In this document: one piece after another, positions 45,642 to 53,150 of the stretch
Layout: the number at the start of each line of letters is the position of its first letter
Numbering within the stretch: the first letter of the stretch is position 1
The notes under the pieces: generated by a model
Database searches by the model: none
Told to the model about the DNA's origin: nothing
The model's input: only the letters and a program-made list of their open reading frames with translations
Assembly: GCF_002102355.1 (NCBI RefSeq)
Contig: NZ_LQPT01000028.1
Location: 124,001 to 188,000, forward strand
Source: Mycobacterium sherrisii
GTDB taxonomy: Bacteria > Actinomycetota > Actinomycetes > Mycobacteriales > Mycobacteriaceae
Reading direction: 5' to 3'
Length of the DNA: 64,000 bases
Made by a program: the position numbers and the translations under genes

Positions 45642-46382
45642 TCAGGCGGCAATTGCGCGCTGACCGCCGGTCGCATTCAGCACCGCACCGTTGACGTAGC
45701 TGGCCTCCGGGGAGGCGAGAAAGACGACGGCGCGGGCGATCTCACCGGGCTCGGCGGGCCGATCCAGGGCGGTGGTCGCCCCGACCGCCTGCAGCAGGCC
45801 GGGATAGACGGCAACACCGGGCGTGTCGGTGGGCCCGACGGCGATCGCGTTCACCCGCACGCCCGCCCGGCCGAATTCGTCGGCCCACACCTTCGTCAGC
45901 AGCTCCACCCCGGCCTTGGTGGCTCCGTAGATGCCGGCGCCACTCGTGGGTATGGACGCCGCCACGGTACTGAGATTGACCACCGCGCCGCGCCCACGTT
46001 CGGCCATGCCGGGGACCAACTGCTGAACCAGGATGTAGGGAGCCCGCAAGTTGACGTTGATGTGCTCGTCGAGCACGGCGTCGCCGGTGCTGGCGGTCGC
46101 ACCGAATTGGTAGATGCCGGCGTTGTTGATCAGCACGTCGACGGGACCCGTCTCGGCGGCGAGTCGCCGTACGTCGTCAGCGTCGTTGAGATCTGCAGCG
46201 ACGAAACGTGCTGTGCCACCGATGTTCTCGATATCTTGCACGACTTTCGCGCCACGTTCGGCGCTACGCCCGTGCACCACGACCTCGGCACCTTGCCGGG
46301 CCAGTTCCAATGCGATCTCGCGGCCGATGCCGGACGTGGCACCCGTTACCAACGCCGTCGACCCGGCGAATGTTCTAGCCAT
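45642..46382 (-). CDS. SDR-family oxidoreductase
   Basis: A 246-residue classical short-chain dehydrogenase. It has ALVTGATSGIGREIALELAR (residues 10-29), NNAG, the catalytic Ser in NLSTVAASIP and YxxxK in YGATKAGVE, plus the C-terminal YVNGAVLNATGG seen in the FabG-like group. Substrate unknown. It starts 61 bases after the encapsulin stop on the same strand, with GGAGG upstream, so it may be cotranscribed with the encapsulin operon; that link is inference. Confidence 0.88.
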   Translation of the reverse strand: MARTFAGSTALVTGATSGIGREIALELARQGAEVVVHGRSAERGAKVVQDIENIGGTARFVAADLNDADDVRRLAAETGPVDVLINNAGIYQFGATASTGDAVLDEHINVNLRAPYILVQQLVPGMAERGRGAVVNLSTVAASIPTSGAGIYGATKAGVELLTKVWADEFGRAGVRVNAIAVGPTDTPGVAVYPGLLQAVGATTALDRPAEPGEIARAVVFLASPEASYVNGAVLNATGGQRAIAA

Positions 46383-46443
46383 CGGACCTTGCCTCCAAGG
46401 GAGAAGTTTGCCAACCCTCCCCCAAGCAGTGCCTCGACGGGTT

Positions 46444-47250
46444 TTATTCCGGGGCGGCCAGCGGGACCGACGCCTCGGCGGTGTAGCACAAGAAGGTCAT
46501 GGTCTCCTGCAGATACAGCTGCACGGAGTCCGCGTCGTGGGCGGTGTAGCCGATCGAGACGTCGGTGCCCAGTTGCAGATCGAAGTCGCCGCCGCGGGTG
46601 GTCAACACAAAGGCGCCGTCGATGGCCGGCGCCCAGATGATGTCGCCGGGGACCAGCCGGTCGATGTGTTCGAGGATCGGATAGCCGTGTTCGGTGGTCT
46701 CGCTGACCTTCGTGTACACGTCCGCGGACAGCAACACCGAGTAGGGGCCATCGACGCCGGCCAGCCGCAGCTCCGAGATCGCCTGGGTGATGACGTCCGG
46801 TATCTCCCGCGGATCCGCCGGCAACGTCAGCGGCTTGTTGGAACTGGCGGAGCGGATGCCCTCGATCTGCGCGGCCGGGTACCCCTCGAAGATCGCGCGG
46901 TCCTCGACGAACGCCAGTTTCTTGGCGGCCGCCTTGACGGGATCCCAGTCCGAATCCTGTGCCCCGCGCTCCACGTTGTCGATCTCCGTGCGGGACAACG
47001 TGAATGGAACACGCAGCCGGACAAGAGGATTGGCGGCACGTAGGTGGGCGACCACGCCGTTGGTCGGCGCCTCGACATCGACCAGCCGGCCGGTGCTGAT
47101 TGCCGCGGTCGTGGGGCCGCCGGGCTCGCTGACGTCGACCACGCGGCGCCCGGCGATGTGGCGTTTGAACGTGCGCGCGGCCTCCAATTCGATTTCGCCC
47201 CAGGCCGCGTCGGTGATCGGCGCCAGTTCGCGGTACAGATTGTTCTTCAT
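46444..47250 (-). CDS. cfp29: Encapsulin shell protein (Cfp29)
   Basis: A 268-residue HK97-fold shell protein, matching the 29-kDa antigen Cfp29 of M. tuberculosis in length and in the opening NNLYRELAPITDAAWGEIEL. Other family blocks are RRVVDVSEPGGP, DWDPVKAAAKKLAFVEDRAI and VDGPYSVLLSADVYTKVSET. Sixty such subunits form a T=1 nanocompartment of about 24 nm that encloses cargo enzymes. The ATG overlaps the DyP-peroxidase stop (TGATG), so shell and cargo are translated together, cargo first. Confidence 0.95.
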   Translation of the reverse strand: MKNNLYRELAPITDAAWGEIELEAARTFKRHIAGRRVVDVSEPGGPTTAAISTGRLVDVEAPTNGVVAHLRAANPLVRLRVPFTLSRTEIDNVERGAQDSDWDPVKAAAKKLAFVEDRAIFEGYPAAQIEGIRSASSNKPLTLPADPREIPDVITQAISELRLAGVDGPYSVLLSADVYTKVSETTEHGYPILEHIDRLVPGDIIWAPAIDGAFVLTTRGGDFDLQLGTDVSIGYTAHDADSVQLYLQETMTFLCYTAEASVPLAAPE

Positions 47251-48272
47251 CAGTTGGGTCCTTTCAGACTGCCGATCGCAAGTGAGCCGTCGGTGGAAGC
47301 GAGGTCAGCGGGCGGTGTAGCCGGGGTTTCGAGCGAGGTGGGAAGGGGTGGCGGATCGTTGAGGAAATCGACGGTGGGGGAGAAGAACAAACCGCCGGTG
47401 ACGGCGGTGGAGAAATCTAGGATGCGGTCGGTGTTGCCGGGTGGGTCACCGAGAAACATGTTGCGCAGCATCTGTTCGGTCACTTCGGGTGTGCGTGAGT
47501 ATCCGATGAAGTAGGTACCGTACTCGCCCTTGCCGACCTCGCCGAACGGCATGTTGTGCCGAATGATCTTCAGCTCGGTGCCGTCGTCGTCCTCGATGAC
47601 GTTCAGCGCTATGTGTGAGTTCGCCGGTTTGACGTCATCGTCGAGCTCGATGTCTTCCAGCTTGGTCCGGCCGATCACCATTTCCTGCTCGTCGACCGAC
47701 AGCGACTCCCACGCTTCCATGTCGTGCACGTACTTCTGGATATGCACATAACACGACCCGGCGAAGTCGGGATCCTCGTCACCGACCGCACTCGCGCTGA
47801 TAGCGATTGCGCCGTCCGGGTTTTCGGTGCCATCGACGAAACCCAAGAGGTCGCGGTTGTCGAAGAACCGGAACCCGTGTACCTCGTCGACCACCGTGAC
47901 GGCCCCGGCCATCGACTTGACGATGCGGCCGGCAAGTTCGAAGCACACGTCCATCGTCCCGGCGCGAATGTGGAACAGCAGGTCGCCGGGGGTCGCCGGC
48001 GCGTAGTGCCGCGGTCCGTTCAGTTCGGGGAACCGATGAAGCTCGGCGGGGCGCGGCCCGGTGAAGAGCCGATCCCAGGCATCCGAACCGATCGAGGCGA
48101 TCACCGACAGCCGCTTGGACGGGTCGCGAAAGCCGATGGCGCGCACCAACCCAGACAGGTCCGGCAGGGCGTCGTGGACCGTCGCCTCGCCGCCGTCGTC
48201 GATGGTGACTACCAAAAAGATCGCGGCGGGCGTCAACGGCGCGAGGATGGGCTGCGGCTGAATCGACGGCAC
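47250..48272 (-). CDS. Encapsulated DyP-type peroxidase
   Basis: A 340-residue dye-decolourising haem peroxidase. The catalytic Asp lies in DLLGFVDGTENPDG, the GxxDG motif of the family, and the proximal haem His is in the later region TKLEDIELDDDVKPANSHIA. The C-terminus ends DGSLAIGSLKGPN, a typical encapsulin loading peptide that docks inside the shell. The start is a GTG at 48272, where homology begins (PSIQPQPILAPL). It corresponds to Rv0799c. The gene is followed at once by its shell gene, and two copies of a 49-bp repeat lie upstream. Confidence 0.94.
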   Translation of the reverse strand: MPSIQPQPILAPLTPAAIFLVVTIDDGGEATVHDALPDLSGLVRAIGFRDPSKRLSVIASIGSDAWDRLFTGPRPAELHRFPELNGPRHYAPATPGDLLFHIRAGTMDVCFELAGRIVKSMAGAVTVVDEVHGFRFFDNRDLLGFVDGTENPDGAIAISASAVGDEDPDFAGSCYVHIQKYVHDMEAWESLSVDEQEMVIGRTKLEDIELDDDVKPANSHIALNVIEDDDGTELKIIRHNMPFGEVGKGEYGTYFIGYSRTPEVTEQMLRNMFLGDPPGNTDRILDFSTAVTGGLFFSPTVDFLNDPPPLPTSLETPATPPADLASTDGSLAIGSLKGPN

Positions 48273-48285
48273 TCTGGTGACCTTA

Positions 48286-48334
48286 GCGTGGCGACGGTGA
48301 GCGCAGGTAGTGCGCGAATGAGGAGCCGCGCGGT
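48286..48334. repeat. 49-bp direct repeat, copy 1
   Basis: This copy is identical over 49 bases to 48343-48391, giving a period of 57 bp. It lies between the DyP peroxidase start (48272) and the divergent aminopeptidase start (48438), so it is in a shared promoter region. Confidence 0.85.
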
Positions 48335-48342
48335 GGGGTGGG

Positions 48343-48391
48343 GCGTGGCGACGGTGAGCGCAGGTAGTGCGCGAATGAGGAGCCGCGCGGT
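48343..48391. repeat. 49-bp direct repeat, copy 2
   Basis: The second identical copy, separated from the first by eight bases of G/T-rich sequence (48335-48342). It ends 47 bases before the aminopeptidase ATG. No dyad symmetry is obvious inside it. Confidence 0.85.
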
Positions 48392-48437
48392 CGGGCCGAC
48401 GTGACGGGCCTCGCTGCAAACCGCGATGATGTTCACC

Positions 48438-49706
48438 ATGTCGGCCAGCGCCGCAGGCCTCTGCGAATTCATCGACGGTTCCCCCTCACCCTTTCATGCC
48501 TGCGAGACGGTCGCGGGCCGTCTCCGCGCCGCCGGTTATGCCGAACTTCACGAGGGCGACAGCTGGCCGGAGCGGCCGGGACGTTTCTTCACGGCGCGCG
48601 CGGGCTCGCTGGTGGCCTGGAACACCACCGGCCCCGACGGCCCGTTCCGGATCGTCGGCGCACACACCGACAGCCCGAACTTGCGCGTCAAGCAGCATCC
48701 GGACCGGCTGGTCGCGGGCTGGCAGGTGCTCGCCCTGGAACCCTATGGCGGGGCTTGGCTGAACTCCTGGCTGGATCGCGACCTCGGCATCTCCGGACGG
48801 CTGTCCGTGCGCGCCGGAACAGGGCTGGACCATCGCCTGATACGGATCGACGAGCCGCTGCTGCGCGTCCCGCAGCTGGCCATCCACCTCGCCGAAGACC
48901 GCAAGTCGTTGACCCTGGACCCGCAGCGACACGTCAACGCGGTCTGGGGGGTGGGAGCCGAGCCGCGGTCGTTCGTCGACTATGTCGCCGAGCGGGCCGG
49001 CGTGGCTCCGGCCGACGTGCTGGCCGCCGACTTGATGACGCACGACCTGACCCCGTCGACGGTGATCGGCGCATCGGACAAGGGGATGGCGAGCTTGCTC
49101 AGCGCGCCGCGGTTGGACAACTTGGCCAGTTGCTATGCGGGAACAGAGGCACTGCTGAACGTCGAGCCGCGCGCGTTCGTCCCGGTGTTGGTGCTGTTCG
49201 ATCACGAGGAAGTCGGCTCGTCGTCGGATCACGGCGCGCAGTCCAACCTGCTGAGCACGGTGCTGGAACGCATCGTGCTGATGGGCGGCGGCACCCGCGA
49301 GGACTTCCTACGCCGGCTGCCGGCGTCGTTGCTCGCCTCGGCGGACATGGCGCATGCCACCCATCCCAACTACCCGGAGCGTCACGAGCCGGGTCACCTG
49401 ATCGCGATCAACGGTGGACCCGTGCTCAAGGTGCACCCAAATTTGCGGTATGCGACCGATAGCCGCACCGCCGCGGCGTTCGCCCTGGCCTGCGATCAGG
49501 CCGGGGTGGCGTTGCAGCGGTACGAACATCGGACCGACCTGCCCTGCGGTTCCACCATCGGGCCGCTGGTGTCGGCTCGCACCGGCATCCCGACCGTCGA
49601 TGTCGGTGCCGCACAGCTGGCTATGCATTCCGCACGCGAACTGATGGGTGCACACGACGTCGCCTCGTATTCCGCTGCGCTGCAAGCATTTTTGTCACCG
49701 CAATAG
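48438..49706 (+). CDS. pepC: M18-family aminopeptidase
   Basis: A 422-residue M18 metalloaminopeptidase (Rv0800 type). Metal ligands appear in [11 protein letters not shown] (His, then Asp), LDNLASC (Asp), [20 protein letters not shown] (catalytic Glu pair) and [15 protein letters not shown] with AMHSARE near the end (His). The enzyme removes acidic or neutral N-terminal residues in the cytosol. The ATG at 48438 is chosen because homology begins [12 protein letters not shown]; ATGs at 48426 and 48429 are in frame too. It is divergent from the DyP-peroxidase/encapsulin operon. Confidence 0.92.
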   Translation: MSASAAGLCEFIDGSPSPFHACETVAGRLRAAGYAELHEGDSWPERPGRFFTARAGSLVAWNTTGPDGPFRIVGAHTDSPNLRVKQHPDRLVAGWQVLALEPYGGAWLNSWLDRDLGISGRLSVRAGTGLDHRLIRIDEPLLRVPQLAIHLAEDRKSLTLDPQRHVNAVWGVGAEPRSFVDYVAERAGVAPADVLAADLMTHDLTPSTVIGASDKGMASLLSAPRLDNLASCYAGTEALLNVEPRAFVPVLVLFDHEEVGSSSDHGAQSNLLSTVLERIVLMGGGTREDFLRRLPASLLASADMAHATHPNYPERHEPGHLIAINGGPVLKVHPNLRYATDSRTAAAFALACDQAGVALQRYEHRTDLPCGSTIGPLVSARTGIPTVDVGAAQLAMHSARELMGAHDVASYSAALQAFLSPQ

Positions 49707-49740
49707 GCGGGTGGGCCACGCCGGCATAGAGTCGACCGGC

Positions 49741-50088
49741 ATGACGCTCAAAGTGGAGATGGTCACGTTCGACTGCGGCGACGCCGCTACGCTGGCCAGT
49801 TGGTGGGCCGCTCAGTTCGGCGGCACCACACACGAACTCATCCCTGGGGAATTCATCGCGGTCGTACGACCGGACGGTCCCCGGCTGGGCTTTCAGCAGG
49901 TGCCCGATCCCACGCCGGGCAAGAATCGCGTCCACCTCGATTTCGGGGCCGAAGACGTCGACGCCGAAGTTTCGCGGCTGACGGCGGCGGGGGCCATCGA
50001 GGTGGGCCGGCACGAGGTCGGCGAGAACTTCCGCTGGATTGTGCTGGCCGATCCCGAAGGCAACGCGTTCTGCGTGGCGGGCCGTTAA
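49741..50088 (+). CDS. VOC-family protein (Rv0801 type)
   Basis: A 115-residue glyoxalase-fold protein starting TLKVEMVTFDCGDAATLASW. It has RVHLDFGAEDVDAEVSRL and ends VLADPEGNAFCVAGR, the usual last strand of the actinobacterial glyoxalase_6-like group. It lies 34 bases after the aminopeptidase gene, as Rv0801 follows Rv0800. The metal ligands of true glyoxalases are only partly present, so it may bind rather than convert its ligand. It ends with a 4-base overlap with the convergent TetR gene. Confidence 0.85.
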   Translation: MTLKVEMVTFDCGDAATLASWWAAQFGGTTHELIPGEFIAVVRPDGPRLGFQQVPDPTPGKNRVHLDFGAEDVDAEVSRLTAAGAIEVGRHEVGENFRWIVLADPEGNAFCVAGR

Positions 50089-50708
50089 CCCGCCATCCCG
50101 TCGCAGAGCGCGTCGACGATCCCGCCCAACCCGACCCGATCGCCGGGTTGGGTGAGTACGGAGAACAACAGCGCGCCCACCAGGGCGTGGGCGACGGCGT
50201 CGATGTCCGCCCCGGCTCGCAGCTCCCCGTCGTCGACGGCCCGGCGCAGCCGCGTCGTCAGCCCCTCGAGCTGGGGTGCACTTAGCTGCCGATAGAGATC
50301 CTCGCCGTCACCCGGGCGTGCCGCCGCCGCGGCAACGAGAGCCCGCACCAGCGCGGCGTTGGACGGGTCGGCCAGAAACTCGGCATGTTCGTCGACCCAC
50401 GCCCGGAGATCGTCGCGGACGGCCCCGGTCTGCGCGACCGGGAACGACCCCGACCTCCCGTAGGCCTCCAGTACCGCCTCGGCGACCAACGGCGCCTTGG
50501 ACGACCACCGCCGGTAAAGCGTCTTCTTTCCCACTCCCGCGTGGGCGGCGACGCTCTCCATGGACAACTCGGCGTAACTGCGCGTCGTCAGAAGCTCACG
50601 GGTGGCGTCCAGAATCGCGTGGTGCAAGCGGGCGTCGCGCGGACGCCCTACCCGTTCGACGGGCACTGGCGCCAGCTCGGCGGCGTCGGCTACCTTCATC
50701 GTGATCAT
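50085..50708 (-). CDS. TetR-family transcriptional regulator
   Basis: A 207-residue TetR regulator. The DNA-binding part reads ELSMESVAAHAGVGKKTLYR followed by RWSSKAPLVAEAV. The C-terminal ligand domain is of the TetR_C_33-like type common in actinobacteria (LRAWVDEHAEFLADPSN). A GRPRDARLHHAILDATRELL arm precedes the HTH. The start at 50708 could also be three codons later. It is divergent from a phosphotransferase across about 40 bases that contain an 18-bp palindrome, so it most likely represses that gene and itself. Confidence 0.87.
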   Translation of the reverse strand: MITMKVADAAELAPVPVERVGRPRDARLHHAILDATRELLTTRSYAELSMESVAAHAGVGKKTLYRRWSSKAPLVAEAVLEAYGRSGSFPVAQTGAVRDDLRAWVDEHAEFLADPSNAALVRALVAAAAARPGDGEDLYRQLSAPQLEGLTTRLRRAVDDGELRAGADIDAVAHALVGALLFSVLTQPGDRVGLGGIVDALCDGMAG

Positions 50709-50714
50709 TGTAGG

Positions 50715-50732
50715 AAACGATACGTGTCGTTT
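50715..50732. promoter_or_regulatory. Palindromic TetR operator AAACGA-N6-TCGTTT
   Basis: The 18-bp element AAACGATACGTGTCGTTT has six-base arms and a near-symmetric centre. It fills the space between the divergent TetR and phosphotransferase starts, so it is the obvious binding site for the TetR protein. Confidence 0.6.
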
Positions 50733-50747
50733 ATGAAGGAGTCGCCG

Positions 50748-51818
50748 GTGAGTGCTGTGTCGTTGTCCGTGCCGAAGAGCTGGGCGGAGATCACGCCGCA
50801 GTGGCTATCGGCGGCCCTGGCCGCGGACTTTCCCGGTGCCGTCGTCGACACCGTCACCGTCGAGCTTCGGGATGACGGCACCAACCGCCGCGCCCGGCTC
50901 GGCGTTACCTACCGGCATGGCGACGGGCCGGCGACGGTGTTCGTCAAGGCCGCCGACCCCGCGCACAAGACGCTGATTCGCCTGACCAGCGGCATGTTCC
51001 ACGAACCGCGGCTCTTCACCTGTGGGGCGGAGTTACCGCTGCAGCATCCCGTCGTCCACGCCGCGCTGATCGACGAGGCCGACTACGACTTCGTGATGGT
51101 CATGGAGGATCTACGGGCGCGCGGAGCCGATCCGCGCGACGGCACCCGACCCATGACGGTCGAGCAGGTCGCCACCGGTGTGCGCGGGCTGGCCCGCATG
51201 CACGGCCGCTACTGGGGCGACCGCGTGCTATGCGAGTCGGCCCTGCGTTGGTTGGAGCCGTTTCTGCCGTGGCGGGGCATGGAGGCTGCGCCACTGCCGG
51301 TCGCCCTTGAGCGTCTTGGCGCCGACGCGCCTCCCGCAGTGACCTCGTTGACGATCGACCGGCTCATCGACTCGATCTGGAAGCCGTACATCGCGACGCT
51401 GACCACCTCGCCGCCCACCCTGCTGCACGGCGACCCGCACATCGGCAACACCTACCTGCTGCCCAGCGGCGAGGTGGGGTTTCTGGACTGGCAGGTCGCT
51501 CGCCGGGGCAACTGGTCGCTGGATTTGGGCTACTTCCTGCAGGGCGCGCTGACCGTGGAGGACCGGCGGCGCAGCGAGCGGGATTTGCTCGCCGAATACC
51601 GCGACACGCTGGGCTTGCCGGCCGACGAGCTGCCCAGCGCCGAGGAGATCTGGTTGCGCTACCGGGCGTCGGTCGCCCACGGGCTGACGCTGTGGCTGGT
51701 CACCGCGAGCGCCGGAGAGTGGCAGCGCACTGACACCTCTGTCGCACTGGCCCAACGGTATTCGTTCGCCTATGCCGACCTCGAAACGGCCTCGGCGCTG
51801 GCCGAGATCGCCGAGTGA
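50748..51818 (+). CDS. Aminoglycoside phosphotransferase-fold kinase
   Basis: A 356-residue protein of the APH/choline kinase-like superfamily. The catalytic loop is TLLHGDPHIGNTYLLPSG (Brenner HGDxHxxN type), followed by the Mg-binding GFLDWQVARRGNW. The N-lobe holds an ATP-binding Lys candidate in TVFVKAADPAHK and MVMEDLRARG in the hinge. It looks like the ecdysteroid-kinase-like/DUF1679 group that phosphorylates small hydroxyl compounds, not a proven resistance enzyme. A GTG at 50748 preceded by AAGGAG is chosen; an ATG at 50733 is possible but overlaps the operator edge. Confidence 0.85.
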   Translation: MSAVSLSVPKSWAEITPQWLSAALAADFPGAVVDTVTVELRDDGTNRRARLGVTYRHGDGPATVFVKAADPAHKTLIRLTSGMFHEPRLFTCGAELPLQHPVVHAALIDEADYDFVMVMEDLRARGADPRDGTRPMTVEQVATGVRGLARMHGRYWGDRVLCESALRWLEPFLPWRGMEAAPLPVALERLGADAPPAVTSLTIDRLIDSIWKPYIATLTTSPPTLLHGDPHIGNTYLLPSGEVGFLDWQVARRGNWSLDLGYFLQGALTVEDRRRSERDLLAEYRDTLGLPADELPSAEEIWLRYRASVAHGLTLWLVTASAGEWQRTDTSVALAQRYSFAYADLETASALAEIAE

Positions 51819-51821
51819 GCC

Positions 51822-52219
51822 TCACCCTCGCTCAAGGAACGGCGGGTCGTAGCGGATCACGTTTTCCACGACCAGGCCGTCGCGAGTCCGCACCCGGTCG
51901 AGTCCGCGAATCTGGAACGGTCCGGCCGGCCCGGTGCCCCGACCGGTGTAGTGCAAGAACACCAGTTCCTCACCGTCGACGGCGCCCGGGACAGTCGCGC
52001 TGTCGACCACTTCGAGTTGCAAATCTGGTGCAGCAGAAAGTATTTCGGTGATCTTTGCGGTGTATGCCTCGATGCCCCGCACCGGCTCGGGGTCACTCGG
52101 CCAGTAGCCGACGATGTCGTCGGCCAAGATGGGCAACCCCCGGGACAGATCGGGGGCGGCCCAGAACGCCGCGAACACCTCGGCGCTGAACCTGGGGGGG
52201 CTGATGTGGTGTCGGTCAT
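51822..52219 (-). pseudogene. SnoaL-like (NTF2-fold) protein with a one-base frameshift near the start
   Basis: From an ATG at 52219 with a strong GGAGGA four to five bases upstream, translation begins MTDTTSAPP, then a run of seven C residues (minus strand, about 52195-52201) puts the rest out of frame. One base more would join it to RFSAEVFAAFWAAPDLSRGL, IVGYWPSDPEPVRGIEAYTA and DRVRTRDGLVVENVIRYDPP, a clean NTF2/SnoaL-like domain of about 132 residues. Such domains act as small cyclases, hydrolases or binding proteins. Either the gene is broken, or the C run is slipped or miscounted. It is divergent from the XRE regulator. Confidence 0.65.
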
Positions 52220-52333
52220 GGTTCCTCCAACGGTCGGGCGCTTCGATCGAGCGCGTTCGCCCCCAGCGTCTTCCGACGCGGTGGGGCGGCACAATTACCT
52301 GCGAGGTCATCGCCGCGGGTACCACAGCTGGCT

Positions 52334-52339
52334 ACCGTT
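52334..52339 (+). promoter_or_regulatory. -10 hexamer before the XRE regulator
   Basis: TACCGT fits TAnnnT and ends five bases before the GTG at 52345. No Shine-Dalgarno sequence is present, so a leaderless transcript is likely. Confidence 0.4.
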
Positions 52340-52344
52340 AGGGC

Positions 52345-53133
52345 GTGAGTCCCGCGCCGGTGGGTGTTCTGTTGCGTGAATGGCGGACCCGCCGACGGGT
52401 CAGCCAGCTCGACCTGTCGCTGAGCGTCGGGGTGTCGGCACGGCATCTGAGCTTCATCGAGACCGGACGCGCGCGGCCCAGCCCGGAGATGGTGCTCACG
52501 CTCGCCGAAGGTCTCGACATCCCGCTGCGGGAGCGCAACGCGCTGTTACTGGCCGCCGGCTTCGCCCCGCGCTATCCGGCGCGCTCACTCGATGACGCCG
52601 CGCTGTCCCCGGCACGCGAGGCGGTGCAGCGCCTCCTTGATGCGCACGATCCGTACCCGGGGGTGGTGATCGACCGGTGTTGGAACATTGTGGGGGCCAA
52701 CGCCGCCGCTGCCGCGCTCACCGCCGGCCTTCCCGAGCAGCTGCTCGGCCCGCCCGTCAACGTCTACCGGTTGTGTCTGCATCCCGATGGACTTGCGGCC
52801 CGGACCCTGAACTTCGCCGACTGGGCGGGCTATTTGCTGCACCAGTTGCGCCGCACGATCGCGCTCACTCGTGATCCCGGGCTGCGGAGGCTCGACGAAG
52901 AGGTGCGGCAGTACCCCGGGGTTGCGGCGGCCGCGCGAGCGCGGACCGTACCCTCAGACGGCGCATCGCTGCTGGTTCCGTTCGTGCTCGACGCCGGCGA
53001 CGGCCGGCGCCTGTCGATGTTCACCACCTTGACCACCTTCGGGACGCCGCTCGACATCACACTGGCCGAGCTGGCCGTCGAGCTGTTCTATCCGGCCGAC
53101 CCCGAAAGCGCCCGCCTGCTGCGCGGCGGTTAG
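52345..53133 (+). CDS. XRE-family regulator with MmyB-like ligand domain
   Basis: A 262-residue regulator. The N-terminal helix-turn-helix (residues 8-60) reads [20 protein letters not shown] and [20 protein letters not shown], then a PAS-like MmyB ligand domain spans about 85-255 with [12 protein letters not shown] and the common [31 protein letters not shown] stretch. Members of this large actinobacterial group often control a nearby or divergent enzyme gene; here the divergent gene is the SnoaL-like one. The GTG lies just after a -10 hexamer. Confidence 0.88.
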   Translation: MSPAPVGVLLREWRTRRRVSQLDLSLSVGVSARHLSFIETGRARPSPEMVLTLAEGLDIPLRERNALLLAAGFAPRYPARSLDDAALSPAREAVQRLLDAHDPYPGVVIDRCWNIVGANAAAAALTAGLPEQLLGPPVNVYRLCLHPDGLAARTLNFADWAGYLLHQLRRTIALTRDPGLRRLDEEVRQYPGVAAAARARTVPSDGASLLVPFVLDAGDGRRLSMFTTLTTFGTPLDITLAELAVELFYPADPESARLLRGG

Positions 53134-53138
53134 CTCTC

Positions 53139-53144
53139 TACACT
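53139..53144 (+). promoter_or_regulatory. -10 hexamer of a probable leaderless purL transcript
   Basis: TACACT fits TAnnnT. It ends seven bases before the GTG at 53151, which therefore is the preferred start; the GTG at 53145 directly abuts the hexamer and would lie before the transcript start. Confidence 0.5.
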
Positions 53145-53150
53145 GTGGGC

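Noticed and set aside
45250-45663. A 137-codon plus-strand frame before the SDR gene
   Set aside because: No start signal, no recognisable motif, and composition unlike neighbouring genes; it also overlaps the SDR end.
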